Shown: piece by piece, positions 25,671-34,465 of the stretch
Position numbering within the stretch: position 1 is the stretch's first letter
How the letters are laid out: every line of letters begins with the position of its first letter
DNA from: Euzebya tangerina
GTDB lineage: Bacteria > Actinomycetota > Nitriliruptoria > Euzebyales > Euzebyaceae
Reading direction: 5' to 3'
Length of the DNA: 64,000 nt
NCBI RefSeq assembly: GCF_003074135.1
Contig: NZ_PPDK01000001.1
Location: 2,418,001-2,482,000, forward strand
Made by a program: the position numbers and the translations under genes
Notes under the pieces: generated by a model
The model's input: the letters and a program-made list of their open reading frames with translations, nothing else
Databases searched by the model: none
What the model was told of the DNA's origin: nothing

Positions 25671-26234
25671 TCACCCGTCGTCCTTGGGTGGGGAATCCCA
25701 GTCGTGGACGTCCTCCCCGGCCTCTCTCGAGAGGATGTCAAGCGCCGCGGCCGCTCCGATCCCGGCCGAGACGATGGCCTGGCTGCGATTGGGCTTGGCC
25801 ACGCGGCCCAGCACGTAGACCTTGTCCACGTCGGTCCGACCGTCCCGATCGGTGTCGATCCCCTCACCGGAGGTGTCGACGCCCAGGGAGGCGGCCAGCT
25901 TGGCCGACGCCTTCCCACCGGCGATCATCACGTAGTCGGCGGCCACAGCGTCCTCGTCCTGCTCGGTGGAGCCGACGAAGCCGTCGCCGGTAGCCCGGAC
26001 GGCGGTGATCTGGGCGTCGACCAGCGTGGCCCCCTGCTCGGTCACCTGTGCCCGGGCGATCTCCTGGAACGTGCTGCCGTGCGTGTCGGGAACACCCAGG
26101 TAGTTGTGCAGCCAGGCGTAGTGCATCGCGGTCTCGTCGGTGCCGTACACCGAGACCTCATGGCCATTCTTTGCCAGAAATAGAGCCGCCGACAGCCCCG
26201 CTGGGCCGTCACCGATGATAAGAGTTGAAACCAC
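25671..26234 (-). CDS. Small FAD/NAD(P)-binding oxidoreductase
   Basis: A 187-residue single Rossmann-type flavoprotein. It begins VVSTLIIGDGPAGLSAALFL, with GDGPAG at the FAD site, and later has DYVMIAGGKASAKLA and VYVLGRVAKPNRSQAIVSAG. The last is the GxD-like flavin segment typical of thioredoxin-reductase-type enzymes. It is much shorter than thioredoxin reductase (about 310) and lacks a separate NADPH domain and a CxxC, so it probably needs a partner or works as a minimal oxidoreductase. GTG at 26234 with AAAGGA upstream is chosen. Divergent from the YceI gene with a 50-base gap. Confidence 0.75.
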   Translation of the reverse strand: MVSTLIIGDGPAGLSAALFLAKNGHEVSVYGTDETAMHYAWLHNYLGVPDTHGSTFQEIARAQVTEQGATLVDAQITAVRATGDGFVGSTEQDEDAVAADYVMIAGGKASAKLAASLGVDTSGEGIDTDRDGRTDVDKVYVLGRVAKPNRSQAIVSAGIGAAAALDILSREAGEDVHDWDSPPKDDG

Positions 26235-26271
26235 TGGTGATCCTTTCGTGAACCAATCCGTCCCGGTCGTC

Positions 26272-26278
26272 GTATAGG
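26272..26278. promoter_or_regulatory. Shared -10 region of divergent YceI / flavoprotein genes
   Basis: GTATAGG reads as TATAGG on the plus strand (26273-26278), six bases before the YceI ATG, and as TATACG on the minus strand (26277-26272), about 38 bases before the flavoprotein GTG. One box could serve both directions, as the 50-base gap leaves no other AT-rich site. Confidence 0.4.
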
Positions 26279-26284
26279 GCAAGC

Positions 26285-27109
26285 ATGAGCACCTCATCGA
26301 ACTCCCGAAACATCATCATCGGAATCGTCGTCCTCGTCGTTCTCGGCGCCGTCGGCGGGTTCCTCTACCTCAACCGTCCGGCCGCCGAGGAGGCCAGCCT
26401 GGACAACGCGCTGACCGCCCTCGACGACGAGGAGAGCACGGAGGACGCTGCCTCCGACGACGGCGCACCGCAGACCGAGTCTGCCGACGCTGCGGGTGAC
26501 GGCGAGGCAACAGCCACCGCAGCAGAAGACGACGCCGGCGACGCCCTGGCTGACGCCTCGGGCACCTGGCAGGTCGACACCACGATCGGTGAGTTCGACT
26601 TCGCTGATGCGACCTCCACGTTCGCTGGATTCCGGGTCAATGAGGAGTTGAGCACCGTCGGGCAGACCGAAGCCGTGGGACGCACGCCCGCCGTCTCAGG
26701 CAGCCTCGAGATCAACGGCACCGTGCTGGAGGCGGCCACGATCGAAGCCGACTTCGCAGCCATCGAGAGCGACATCCCGCGCCGCGACAACGCGATGCGC
26801 AACGCCATGAACGTGGACGAGAACCCGATCGGCACCTTCGAGCTGACCAGCCCCGTTGACTTCGGTGAGGTCCCCGCCGAAGGGACACCCATCGCCTTCA
26901 CCGCCAGCGGCGACCTGACCGTCAACGGCATGACCAACCCCGTCGAGGTCGACATGGAGGCCCAGGTCGCGGACGGCAACATCGTCGTGGTCGGCAGCAC
27001 CAACGTGGTCTTCGCCGACTACGGGATCGAGGCCCCGCAGGTGGGCCCGGTGGTGTCCATCGAGGACAACGGCACGGTCGAGATGCAGATCTGGTTCACC
27101 CGCGCCTGA
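26285..27109 (+). CDS. Membrane-anchored YceI family protein
   Basis: A 274-residue protein. A single N-terminal membrane helix (about 10-28, IIIGIVVLVVLGAVGGFLYL) is followed by an acidic, alanine-rich linker to about residue 95, then a YceI-like lipocalin domain (about 97-274) that ends in QVGPVVSIEDNGTVEMQIWF. Typical YceI features are GTWQVDTTIGEFDF, the R-RDNAMRNAMNVDENPIGTF segment, GDLTVNGMTNPVEVDM. The fold binds polyprenyl chains or other lipids. The domain sits outside the membrane. The nearby flavoprotein suggests an electron-carrying quinone ligand, which is speculation. Confidence 0.88.
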   Translation: MSTSSNSRNIIIGIVVLVVLGAVGGFLYLNRPAAEEASLDNALTALDDEESTEDAASDDGAPQTESADAAGDGEATATAAEDDAGDALADASGTWQVDTTIGEFDFADATSTFAGFRVNEELSTVGQTEAVGRTPAVSGSLEINGTVLEAATIEADFAAIESDIPRRDNAMRNAMNVDENPIGTFELTSPVDFGEVPAEGTPIAFTASGDLTVNGMTNPVEVDMEAQVADGNIVVVGSTNVVFADYGIEAPQVGPVVSIEDNGTVEMQIWFTRA

Positions 27110-27229
27110 GCGGCCGGATCGGGGCGGTTCCGGAGAATCGGCCCCTGTCCGGGCAGACCTTGGACAGGTCCCGATGTGGGCGGCGCCTGAGGGCTACACT
27201 CAAGCGACCGCCCACCCCGGAACCACCCC

Positions 27230-28288
27230 TTGTCAACTCCTCCTCAGCAGCTCAACACCCTTCCCCTGTTCGGCCGCGACATCGCTGTCGACCTGGGGAC
27301 CGCGAACACGCTCGTGTATGTGCGTGGGCGCGGCATCGTGTTGAACGAACCGTCCGTGGTCGCCATCAACACCAAGAACGGTGCGATCCTGGCGGTCGGC
27401 GCAGAGGCCAAGCGCATGATCGGTCGGACCCCCGGCCACATCGTCGCGATCCGGCCACTGAAGGACGGCGTCATCGCCGACTTCGACGTGACCGAGAAGA
27501 TGCTGAACTACTTCATCCGCAAGGTCCACCGCCGCCGCTACATGACCTGGTTGAACAAACCGCGGGTGGTCGTCTGTGTCCCGTCGGGCATCACCGGCGT
27601 CGAGCAGCGGGCTGTTGAGGAGGCGTCGATCCAGGCCGGCGCCCGCGCCGCCTACATCATCGAAGAGCCCATGGCGGCCGCGATCGGTGCCGGCCTTCCG
27701 GTCCACGAGCCGGCCGGGAACATGGTCGTCGACATCGGCGGTGGAACCACGGAGGTGGCCGTGATCTCCCTGGGGGGCATCGTGACCTCCGCCTCCATCC
27801 GCATCGGCGGCGACGAGCTTGATGAGTCGATCATCAACTACGTCAAGAAGGAGTACAGCCTGATGCTGGGGGAGCGGACCTCGGAGGAGATCAAGATGGC
27901 CATCGGGTCTGCCTTCCCGATGCCGGAGGAGTCCCACGCCGAGATCCGCGGGCGTGACCTCGTCAGCGGACTCCCCAAGACGATCATCATCTCCGCCGAA
28001 GAGATCCGCCGGGCCATCGAGGAGCCGGTCAACTCCATCGTCGACGCAGTCAAGAACACGCTGGACCGCACCCCGCCCGAGCTCGCCGCCGACATCATGG
28101 ACAAGGGGATCGTCCTGACGGGTGGCGGGGCGCACCTGCAGGGGCTGGACGAGCGGCTGAAGCACGAGACCGGCATGCCGATCCACGTCGCTGACGCACC
28201 GCTCAACTCCGTGGCGATCGGCTCCGGGAAGTGCCTGGAGGAGTTCGAGGCGCTGAAGCGGGTCCTGATCTCATCCTCGCGACACTGA
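27230..28288 (+). CDS. mreB: Rod-shape-determining actin homologue MreB
   Basis: A 352-residue MreB. The phosphate-1 loop [13 protein letters not shown] is at about 20-32, phosphate-2 [16 protein letters not shown] at about 170-185 and the adenosine motif [13 protein letters not shown] near 300. It forms membrane-attached filaments that direct lateral wall synthesis. It starts with TTG at 27230. A TACACT -10-like box lies about 30 bases upstream. First gene of mreBCD-mrdA-rodA; 34 bases precede mreC. Confidence 0.96.
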   Translation: MSTPPQQLNTLPLFGRDIAVDLGTANTLVYVRGRGIVLNEPSVVAINTKNGAILAVGAEAKRMIGRTPGHIVAIRPLKDGVIADFDVTEKMLNYFIRKVHRRRYMTWLNKPRVVVCVPSGITGVEQRAVEEASIQAGARAAYIIEEPMAAAIGAGLPVHEPAGNMVVDIGGGTTEVAVISLGGIVTSASIRIGGDELDESIINYVKKEYSLMLGERTSEEIKMAIGSAFPMPEESHAEIRGRDLVSGLPKTIIISAEEIRRAIEEPVNSIVDAVKNTLDRTPPELAADIMDKGIVLTGGGAHLQGLDERLKHETGMPIHVADAPLNSVAIGSGKCLEEFEALKRVLISSSRH

Positions 28289-28322
28289 TCGGCGCCCCGA
28301 CCACGCGGGAGGGACACGACTC

Positions 28323-29312
28323 GTGAGGAACAGACGCACCTTGGTCGGTGCGCTGGTGCTGATCGCGCTGGTGCTGATCACGTTGGACTTCCGCCAGACG
28401 GGTGGACCCGTCGGGTCGGCCCAGCAGGCCGCCGATGGCGTCTTCGCGCCGATCCAGAACGGCTTCGCCGCCATCACGCGGCCCATCGGCAATTTCTTCG
28501 GATCCATCCTCGAGGTCGGCACCCTGCGGTCACGGGTGGACGCGCTGGAGACCGACAACCAGCTGCTGCGCCTCGATCTCCAGGTTCAGGCCGACCTCGA
28601 ACGACGGCTCGCCGAAGCCGAGGGGCTGCTGAACATGGCCGAGCAACAGCAGGTCCAACTGGTCGGCGCCCGGGTGATCGCCTCCCCACCGGGCAGCTTC
28701 GAACGGCAGATCGTGCTCGACGTCGGCGCTGCTCAGGGCGTGGCGCCCGAGATGGCCGTGATCAACGAACGGGGCGTGGTCGGCCTGGTCGTTGAGGTGA
28801 CGGGCACCCGAGCGCGGGTGAACCTCCTCTCCTCGACCGAGGGGCGGCTGTCGGTCCGCGTCGCCGAGTCCGGTGACCGTGGGACCCTGGTGGGGCAGGG
28901 GAGTGGCCTGCTGCAGCTGACGATGATCGACTCCGATCCGCAGGTGCCGCTGGACGCCACCATCGTGACCCAGGTGTTCCAGGGATCTCTGGTCCCCAGC
29001 GGTCTGCCCGTCGGGGTGCTCGAGACGCCGCCCGACGGTGATCCGCAGGGGGAGCGATTCCTGGAGGTTCGTCCCTTCGTCGACTTCTCGGCGCTGTCCA
29101 CCGTCGCCGTCGTGGTGGCGGGACGGGAGGACTCCGAGGAGTTCGGCGAGGGGGAGCTGATCGCACCGCAGTTGGTCGACCCACCGACGGTGGACATCGG
29201 CCCCGATCAGGACGAGCCGACCATTCCCGGCGTGGACCTGCCAGGCACCTCCCCCTCCCCAGACCCCAGCGGCACGCCGACGGCCACCGCAAGCCCGACT
29301 GACGGGCAGTAG
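28323..29312 (+). CDS. mreC: Rod-shape-determining protein MreC
   Basis: A 329-residue MreC. A short cytoplasmic N-terminus is followed by a membrane helix (about 8-25, GALVLIALVLITL), a coiled coil (about 65-100, RSRVDALETDNQLLRLDLQ) and two extracytoplasmic beta domains with VIASPPGSFERQIVLDVG and VINERGVVGLV. The tail is proline/threonine-rich (TSPSPDPSGTPTATASPTDG) and likely disordered. GTG at 28323. It bridges MreB and the PBP2/RodA complex. Only three bases separate it from mreD. Confidence 0.92.
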   Translation: MRNRRTLVGALVLIALVLITLDFRQTGGPVGSAQQAADGVFAPIQNGFAAITRPIGNFFGSILEVGTLRSRVDALETDNQLLRLDLQVQADLERRLAEAEGLLNMAEQQQVQLVGARVIASPPGSFERQIVLDVGAAQGVAPEMAVINERGVVGLVVEVTGTRARVNLLSSTEGRLSVRVAESGDRGTLVGQGSGLLQLTMIDSDPQVPLDATIVTQVFQGSLVPSGLPVGVLETPPDGDPQGERFLEVRPFVDFSALSTVAVVVAGREDSEEFGEGELIAPQLVDPPTVDIGPDQDEPTIPGVDLPGTSPSPDPSGTPTATASPTDGQ

Positions 29313-29315
29313 GCC

Positions 29316-29831
29316 GTGCCGATCCGGGTTGTGGTGTTCGCTGGACTGATCCTGGTGGCACTCCTGCTGAAGACCACGCTGCTGCCGACCTTCGCGTTCC
29401 TGTCGTTCCGTCCCGATGTGCTGATCGTCATGGTGGTTGCGGTCGCGCTGGTGGAGGGAGCCGACATGGGGATCAAGTTGGGCTTCGCGGCGGGTCTGGC
29501 CCAGGACCTCATCAGCGGGCAGGCGGCGCTGGTCGGCCTGGGCGCCCTGGTCGTCATGGGCGCCGGGTATGCCGCGGGGCGGATGAAGCCCTACATCGCG
29601 GCCTCGGAACGAACGGGCTCGATCGCGCTCTGCGGCGCGCTGTCCGGCGCCGGGACCCTGGTTGCAGGGCTCCTGGGGTTGATGTTCGGGGTGATCGAGC
29701 CGTCACTGCCGCGCGTCCTGCTCGCGACCGTGGTCGTCGGGCTGTACTCGGCGCTGGTGTCACCGCTGGTGCTCCGCCCCACCCGGTGGCTGGTCAAGCA
29801 GTTCCCGCCTCCGTCGCTGGCGTCCTCGTGA
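29316..29831 (+). CDS. mreD: Rod-shape-determining membrane protein MreD
   Basis: A 171-residue, five-to-six-helix membrane protein with a MreD-like pattern (PTFAFLSFRPDVLIVMVVAVALVEGADMGIKLGFAAGLAQDL). GTG at 29316, three bases after mreC, implies coupled translation. It ends before a dispersed palindromic repeat and mrdA. Confidence 0.85.
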   Translation: MPIRVVVFAGLILVALLLKTTLLPTFAFLSFRPDVLIVMVVAVALVEGADMGIKLGFAAGLAQDLISGQAALVGLGALVVMGAGYAAGRMKPYIAASERTGSIALCGALSGAGTLVAGLLGLMFGVIEPSLPRVLLATVVVGLYSALVSPLVLRPTRWLVKQFPPPSLASS

Positions 29832-29838
29832 CCATCCG

Positions 29839-29892
29839 GTGACATGCCGCACGAGGCCTGCGTTGTGCGGGGTTCCTGCACCATGTCGCTCA
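29839..29892. repeat. Dispersed palindromic repeat, copy B
   Basis: In the mreD-mrdA gap. Read on the minus strand, it has GACATGGTGCAGGA (29887-29874), then ACGCAGGC (29864-29857) and ATGTCACC (29846-29839). The same three blocks in the same spacing occur in copy A at 6344-6398. The ends are still partly inverted (GACATG / CATGTC). It contains no obvious promoter and lies 67 bases before the mrdA start. Confidence 0.7.
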
Positions 29893-29958
29893 TGCCGCGA
29901 CCACCGGCCTCCCCGTACAGGCAGAAGTAACTGCGCACCACCGATACCGTGGTCCGTC

Positions 29959-32055
29959 GTGCAGCCAACCAACGCGAAGCCGCCGGTCTCGCGGCAGAGC
30001 ACCGCACTCCGTCTGACGTTCCTCGGTGCCCTGATCGTCAGCCTCTTCGTGCTGCTCGTCGGTCGGCTCTGGTTCCTGCAGGTGATGACCGGCGACCGCT
30101 TCGCCGTGCGGGCCGAGGACCAGTCGATCCGCACCATCGACGTCGAGGCACCTCGTGGCGACATCGTCGACCGCAACGGCATGGCCATCGTCGACAACCG
30201 GTTCGCCCAAGTCGTGTCCGTCCGACCCGACCAGATGGGCGACGAGGAAACGCGGGCCGAGACGGTTGCCCAGCTCTCCGAGATCCTCGCCCTGACGCCC
30301 AGCCAGATCAACGAGCGGATCGACGACACCAATGCCGGCCCCTTCGCCAACCGGCCCATCGCCATCGACGTACCCGAGGACGTGATCCTCTACATCCACC
30401 AGAACGGGCCTACGCGCTTTCCGGGCGTGACGGCGGAGCGCATCCCGCTACGTGAGTACCCCTTCGGTGATCTTGCCGCGCACGTCGTCGGCTACACGGG
30501 TCAGATCAGCGCCGAGGAGCTCGAGGAGGAGCGGTACGCCGAGTACGGCCCTGGGGACATCATCGGCTGGGCCGGCGTCGAGGCGACCTACGAGGAGTAC
30601 CTGCAGGGCATCGAGGGCGAGCGGCGCGTCCGGGTCAACAACGTCGGGGAGATCCTCGAAGACCTGACCGACGAGGACGCCCCCCAGGCGATCCCCGGCG
30701 ACACCGTGCAGCTAACCCTCGACCTCGAGATCCAGCAGGAGGTCGAGGAGGCGCTCGAGGGTGGAATCCAGCTGGCGCGAGGCACCGACGACGGGGAGAC
30801 CGGGATCGGGCGGGGTGGCACGTTCGCCGCACCTGCAGGCGCCGCGCTGGTCCTCGACGCCGACACCGGTGAGATCGTCGCGATGGCCTCCCACCCCACC
30901 TTCGACCCGGAGGAGTTCGTCGGCGGGGTCTCGAGCGACTACTGGGGCTTCCTCAACAGCGAGGCCAACCACTTCCCGTTGATCAACCGGACGATCGCCG
31001 GGACCTATCCGCCGGGCTCGGTCTTCAAGGTCATCTCCTCTGCGGCCGCCCTGACCTACGACGTGATCGGCGAGAACGACTTCATCCCTTGCCCGGCCGA
31101 GTTCGAGTTGGGTGACATCGGCAACGTCTATCGGAACTGGAACACCGTCGACGAGGGGTCGCTCAACATCCCGCAGGCGCTGATGCGGTCGTGCAACACC
31201 GTCTACTTCGAGTTGGCGAACCGGATGTTCAACCGTGAGGTCAACTCCGAGAACGGCGGTAGCTACAACGCTCGTGCTGCCGAGGCTCGTGAGACCGGTG
31301 AGGCTCCGGAGGCACCGTTCGAGTTCCTGGGTGAGATGAGCCGGGCGTTCGGGATGGACAGCGTGACCGGCATCGACTTGCCCGGTGAGCGGGACGGCGT
31401 GGTTCCGGGTCGCGACTGGCGCTTCAACTTCTGGGTGGACTCCCGGGAGGTCACCTGCACCCAGGCCGACGGGGCCGAGCCCGGCAGCGGGACGCGGGAG
31501 CTGCTGACCGAGCTGTGCAACGAGGGCTATCTCTGGCGCGGTGGTGACGCGGTCAATATGTCCGTCGGCCAGGGGGACGTCCAGATGAGCCCGATGCAGG
31601 TGGCCAACATGTTCGCGGCGGTGGCCAACCGTGGGCCGGTCCTCCGGCCCCACGTCGTGCGTGCGGTCCTCGAGAACGACGGCGAGCCCGTCCTGGTCAA
31701 CGAGCCGGAACTGCTGCACGAGGTGCCGGTGGCCCAGGAGCACCTCGAGCTCATCGAGCAGGGCCTGGTCCTGGTCACCACCGACGAGGAGGGTGGGACG
31801 GCCTATCGGACCTTCGCGGACTTCCCCGTCACCATCGCCGGCAAGACCGGTACGGCACAGAACAAGCCGCGTCAGCCCTACGCCTGGTTCGGTGGCTACA
31901 ACATGGAGCCGATCAACGGTGAGACCTACGTCGTGGTCGCCTTCGTGGAGGAGGGCGGTAGCGGCTCGCAGATCGCCGCCCCGATCGTCGAAGCCATCTT
32001 CGGCGCTCTGGCTGATCAGGAGGTCGTGATCGAGGCGGGGGAGGTCACCGAGTGA
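29959..32055 (+). CDS. mrdA: Penicillin-binding protein 2 (elongation transpeptidase)
   Basis: A 698-residue class B PBP, the transpeptidase of the elongasome. The N-terminal membrane helix (about 19-38, FLGALIVSLFVLLVGRLWFL) precedes the dimerisation domain. Catalytic motifs are SVFK at 354-357, SCN at 411-413 and KTGT at 629-632. An insertion of about 50 residues between the SxN and KTG motifs (VNSENGGSYNARAAEARETG, residues about 428-447, and RELLTELCNEGY near 510) is likely lineage-specific. GTG at 29959 is selected because it puts the helix near the N-terminus and lies after the repeat. A TACCGT box lies eight bases upstream. The stop overlaps the rodA GTG (GTGA). Confidence 0.93.
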   Translation: MQPTNAKPPVSRQSTALRLTFLGALIVSLFVLLVGRLWFLQVMTGDRFAVRAEDQSIRTIDVEAPRGDIVDRNGMAIVDNRFAQVVSVRPDQMGDEETRAETVAQLSEILALTPSQINERIDDTNAGPFANRPIAIDVPEDVILYIHQNGPTRFPGVTAERIPLREYPFGDLAAHVVGYTGQISAEELEEERYAEYGPGDIIGWAGVEATYEEYLQGIEGERRVRVNNVGEILEDLTDEDAPQAIPGDTVQLTLDLEIQQEVEEALEGGIQLARGTDDGETGIGRGGTFAAPAGAALVLDADTGEIVAMASHPTFDPEEFVGGVSSDYWGFLNSEANHFPLINRTIAGTYPPGSVFKVISSAAALTYDVIGENDFIPCPAEFELGDIGNVYRNWNTVDEGSLNIPQALMRSCNTVYFELANRMFNREVNSENGGSYNARAAEARETGEAPEAPFEFLGEMSRAFGMDSVTGIDLPGERDGVVPGRDWRFNFWVDSREVTCTQADGAEPGSGTRELLTELCNEGYLWRGGDAVNMSVGQGDVQMSPMQVANMFAAVANRGPVLRPHVVRAVLENDGEPVLVNEPELLHEVPVAQEHLELIEQGLVLVTTDEEGGTAYRTFADFPVTIAGKTGTAQNKPRQPYAWFGGYNMEPINGETYVVVAFVEEGGSGSQIAAPIVEAIFGALADQEVVIEAGEVTE

Positions 32056-33230
32056 GCGGCCTGACCTCACGCGGCGTCGACCGCGCTGCCCGCGAGTCCA
32101 TCCAGCGGAGCTGGGCTGGCACCTTCGCCCCAGCGACCCAGATCGACTGGCTGCTGCTGTTCGCGGCACTTGCCCTGACCTTGCTGGGCTTCGTCATGAT
32201 CGGCGGGGCGACCGCGGGTGACCCGGCCGTGGTCCAGGGCGAGGGCAACATCTACATCCAGCGTCAGGTCATCGCCTTCCTGCTGGGGATCGTGGCCGCG
32301 GCGGTGACGACCCTGTTCGACTACCGGAACTTCCGGGCCTGGTCCGTCGTGGCGTACGGGGGAGCGGTCCTGCTGCTGGCTCTCGTGCTGGTTGCAGGCG
32401 CCACGGTCAATGGTGCTCAGGCGTGGTTCAGGATCGGACCGCTGCAGTTCCAGCCAGCCGAGTTCGCCAAGATCGCCATCGTCCTGATGCTGGCGGCGCA
32501 CTTCCACGAGTACCGCGAGGAGAGTCTGGGCCTGCGAGCGCTCCTCGAGGCGCTGGCGTTCGCGCTGATCCCGATGGGGCTCATCCTCCTTCAACCCGAC
32601 TTCGGGACCTTCATCGTGTTCGCGGTCATCGTCGCCGGGATCCTGTTGATGGCCGGCGTGCACGTCCGCTACCTGCTGGGCCTCGTGGCGGGGTCTGTCG
32701 CCGCCATCGCGGCCGCGCTCCAGTTGGGGATCGTGCAGGAGTATCAACTGGATCGCCTGACCGCGTTCCTGGATCCCGAGGGCACCGACTCGCTGGCCGC
32801 CGGCTACAACGTCGTCCAGGCTCAGATCGCCGTGGGCTCGGGGCGGGTCTTCGGGCAGGGCCTCGGGAGTGGTTCCCAGACGCTCTCCGGCTTCGTCCCC
32901 GAGAGTCAGACCGACTTCATCTTCACCGTGGTGGGGGAGCAGACCGGCTTCTTCGGTTCGATCCTCGTGCTCGGCCTCTTCGGCATCCTGATCTGGCGTG
33001 GGATGCGGATCGCGGCGACCAGCCGAGACATGTTCGGCACGCTCATCTCGGCCGGCGTGGTGAGCATCTTCACCTTCCAGATGTTCATCAGCATCGGCAT
33101 GGCGATCGGCATCATGCCGGTGACCGGACTGCCGCTGCCGTTCATCTCCTACGGCGGCACCAGTCTGATCACGTCCTGGGTGCTGGTCGGGTTGATCCAG
33201 AACGTGCACATGCGTCGCTACGCGAAGTAG
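32052..33230 (+). CDS. rodA: Rod-shape SEDS glycosyltransferase RodA
   Basis: A 392-residue SEDS protein with about ten membrane helices, the peptidoglycan polymerase partner of PBP2. It contains the family signatures NGAQAWFRIGPLQFQPAEFAKI (about 115-135, with the key Glu/Lys), LLQPDFGTFIVFAV and GVVSIFTFQMFISIGMAIGIMPVTGLPLPFISYGGTSL, given here as positions about 335-370 with the conserved SYGGTS. GTG at 32052 overlaps mrdA. Its last codons lie inside the first unit of a 27-bp tandem repeat. Confidence 0.94.
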   Translation: MSGLTSRGVDRAARESIQRSWAGTFAPATQIDWLLLFAALALTLLGFVMIGGATAGDPAVVQGEGNIYIQRQVIAFLLGIVAAAVTTLFDYRNFRAWSVVAYGGAVLLLALVLVAGATVNGAQAWFRIGPLQFQPAEFAKIAIVLMLAAHFHEYREESLGLRALLEALAFALIPMGLILLQPDFGTFIVFAVIVAGILLMAGVHVRYLLGLVAGSVAAIAAALQLGIVQEYQLDRLTAFLDPEGTDSLAAGYNVVQAQIAVGSGRVFGQGLGSGSQTLSGFVPESQTDFIFTVVGEQTGFFGSILVLGLFGILIWRGMRIAATSRDMFGTLISAGVVSIFTFQMFISIGMAIGIMPVTGLPLPFISYGGTSLITSWVLVGLIQNVHMRRYAK

Positions 33231-33287
33231 CGCGATTGGTGGGGCTACGCGATGTAGCGCGATTGGGGGGCTCCGCGATGTAGCTAG
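33217..33287 (+). repeat. 27-bp tandem repeat (2.6 copies) at the end of rodA
   Basis: Units at 33217-33243 and 33244-33270 differ at two or three positions; a partial third begins at 33270 and runs to 33287. Each unit begins with a small hairpin, GCTAC, GCGAA or GCGAT, GTAGC, followed by GCGATTGG(T/G)GGG. The first unit encodes the last four codons and stop of RodA (RRYAK, TAG inside GTAGC). It may act as a terminator array or arise from slippage. Confidence 0.8.
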
Positions 33288-33333
33288 TCCCTCGAACCGG
33301 TTTCACTTCTGGTGACGCTGTGCGGTGGGCGCC

Positions 33334-33339
33334 TACTCT
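33334..33339 (+). promoter_or_regulatory. -10 box of a probable leaderless promoter (CWB2 gene)
   Basis: TACTCT lies seven bases before the GTG start, with GTGACG (33312-33317) 16 bases further upstream. No Shine-Dalgarno sequence is present. The geometry puts transcription start at or near the start codon. Confidence 0.4.
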
Positions 33340-33346
33340 CTAGGCC

Positions 33347-34435
33347 GTGCGCCCATCTCGCTTGCTCGGGGCACTGGTCGCAGCCGCCGTGGCTGTCACG
33401 CTCAGTCCGCTCACAGTCACCGCCCAACCGCCCCCATCACGGGCCGGTGAGGATGATGGTCCGCCGGTGATCGAGATCGGCCCGGCCACCTCCGTCATCA
33501 GCGCCATCAGTCACTCGGTGGCGGTGTCGCGGGCCCGGTTCGCGCCGGTCGCCGGACCACAGTCCGTCGCCCAGACCGCAATCGCGTCCCATGTGGTGAT
33601 CGCGCGCTCGGACGTCTTCGCCGACGCGCTGGCGGGGACGGTGCTGCTCGGCCGTGGACCGATGTTGCTCTCCGACGGCGACGGGTTGGCCGAGGACGTG
33701 GAGGAGGAACTGCGCCGCACCCTGGGCGATGCGGGTCTGGTGTACCTGCTCGGTGGTGAGGCAGCGTTGGGAACAGGCGTCGCCGAGGAGCTGGTCGCGC
33801 TGGGGTACGACGTGATCCGACTGTCGGGCCCGACCCGGATCGAGACGGCCATCGCCATCGCCAACGAGGCCGAGCAGGTCGGGGCCCTGACCGATGTGGC
33901 CCTGGTCCGCGCCGACGGGCCGTTCATCGACGGAAGCGCCTGGGCCGACTCGGTGACCGCAGGTGTGTGGGCCGCTCGCGATCGGGTCCCGGTGCTGCTG
34001 ACGCCCACCGAGGCCCTGCACCCCTCGGTGTCTGCCTGGTTGAGTGAGCGGCCCAGCGTGTCCCGCGTCGTGGTCGGCGGCGTCGCGGCTGTCACGGAAG
34101 AGGTGGCCGGCGCAGCCTCGGCCGACCGCCGCATCGCGGGTAGCAACCGATTCTCCACCGCGGTCGCGGTGAGCGATGAGCTGCTGACGACCGATCAGGC
34201 GGGCTACGTCATCGCCAACGGGTCGGATCCGGATGCCTGGGCCTTCGCGCTGCCGGCCACGGGGTACGCCGCCGACTTGTCCTGGCCGATGCTCCTGGTG
34301 GCGCAGGGGGTCATCCCCGCTGAGACGGGAGAAGCCACCTGCCGGGACGGCGTCCGGGCACCCGCCCGCTTCGTGGGGGACTACACGATGATCTCGGCGA
34401 TGCAGCGGGATTTCCTCGAGTCCCCCTGCCCCTGA
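33347..34435 (+). CDS. Secreted cell-wall-binding repeat 2 protein
   Basis: A 362-residue exported protein. Signal peptide MRPSRLLGALVAAAVAVTLS with cleavage near VTAQ (about 25-28). Almost all of the mature protein is CWB2 repeats: FADALAGTVLLGRGPMLLSD, VYLLGGEAALGTGV, RLSGPTRIETAIAIA, VLLTPTEALHPSVSAWL, RVVVGGVAAVTEEV. Repeats near the C-terminus are less regular. No separate catalytic domain is visible, so it may be a wall-bound adaptor or structural protein. It follows the elongasome cluster but has its own probable promoter. Confidence 0.85.
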   Translation: MRPSRLLGALVAAAVAVTLSPLTVTAQPPPSRAGEDDGPPVIEIGPATSVISAISHSVAVSRARFAPVAGPQSVAQTAIASHVVIARSDVFADALAGTVLLGRGPMLLSDGDGLAEDVEEELRRTLGDAGLVYLLGGEAALGTGVAEELVALGYDVIRLSGPTRIETAIAIANEAEQVGALTDVALVRADGPFIDGSAWADSVTAGVWAARDRVPVLLTPTEALHPSVSAWLSERPSVSRVVVGGVAAVTEEVAGAASADRRIAGSNRFSTAVAVSDELLTTDQAGYVIANGSDPDAWAFALPATGYAADLSWPMLLVAQGVIPAETGEATCRDGVRAPARFVGDYTMISAMQRDFLESPCP

Positions 34436-34465
34436 CGCGCTGCTCGGTCGTGGGAGCGCGTCAGG
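34431..34465. terminator. Bidirectional hairpin containing both stop codons
   Basis: CCTGACGCGCT (34431-34441) and AGCGCGTCAGG (34455-34465) make a perfect 11-bp stem with a 13-base loop. The TGA stop of the CWB2 gene (34433-34435) is in the left arm and the stop of the convergent LLM gene (34461-34463 on the minus strand) in the right arm. Confidence 0.7.
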
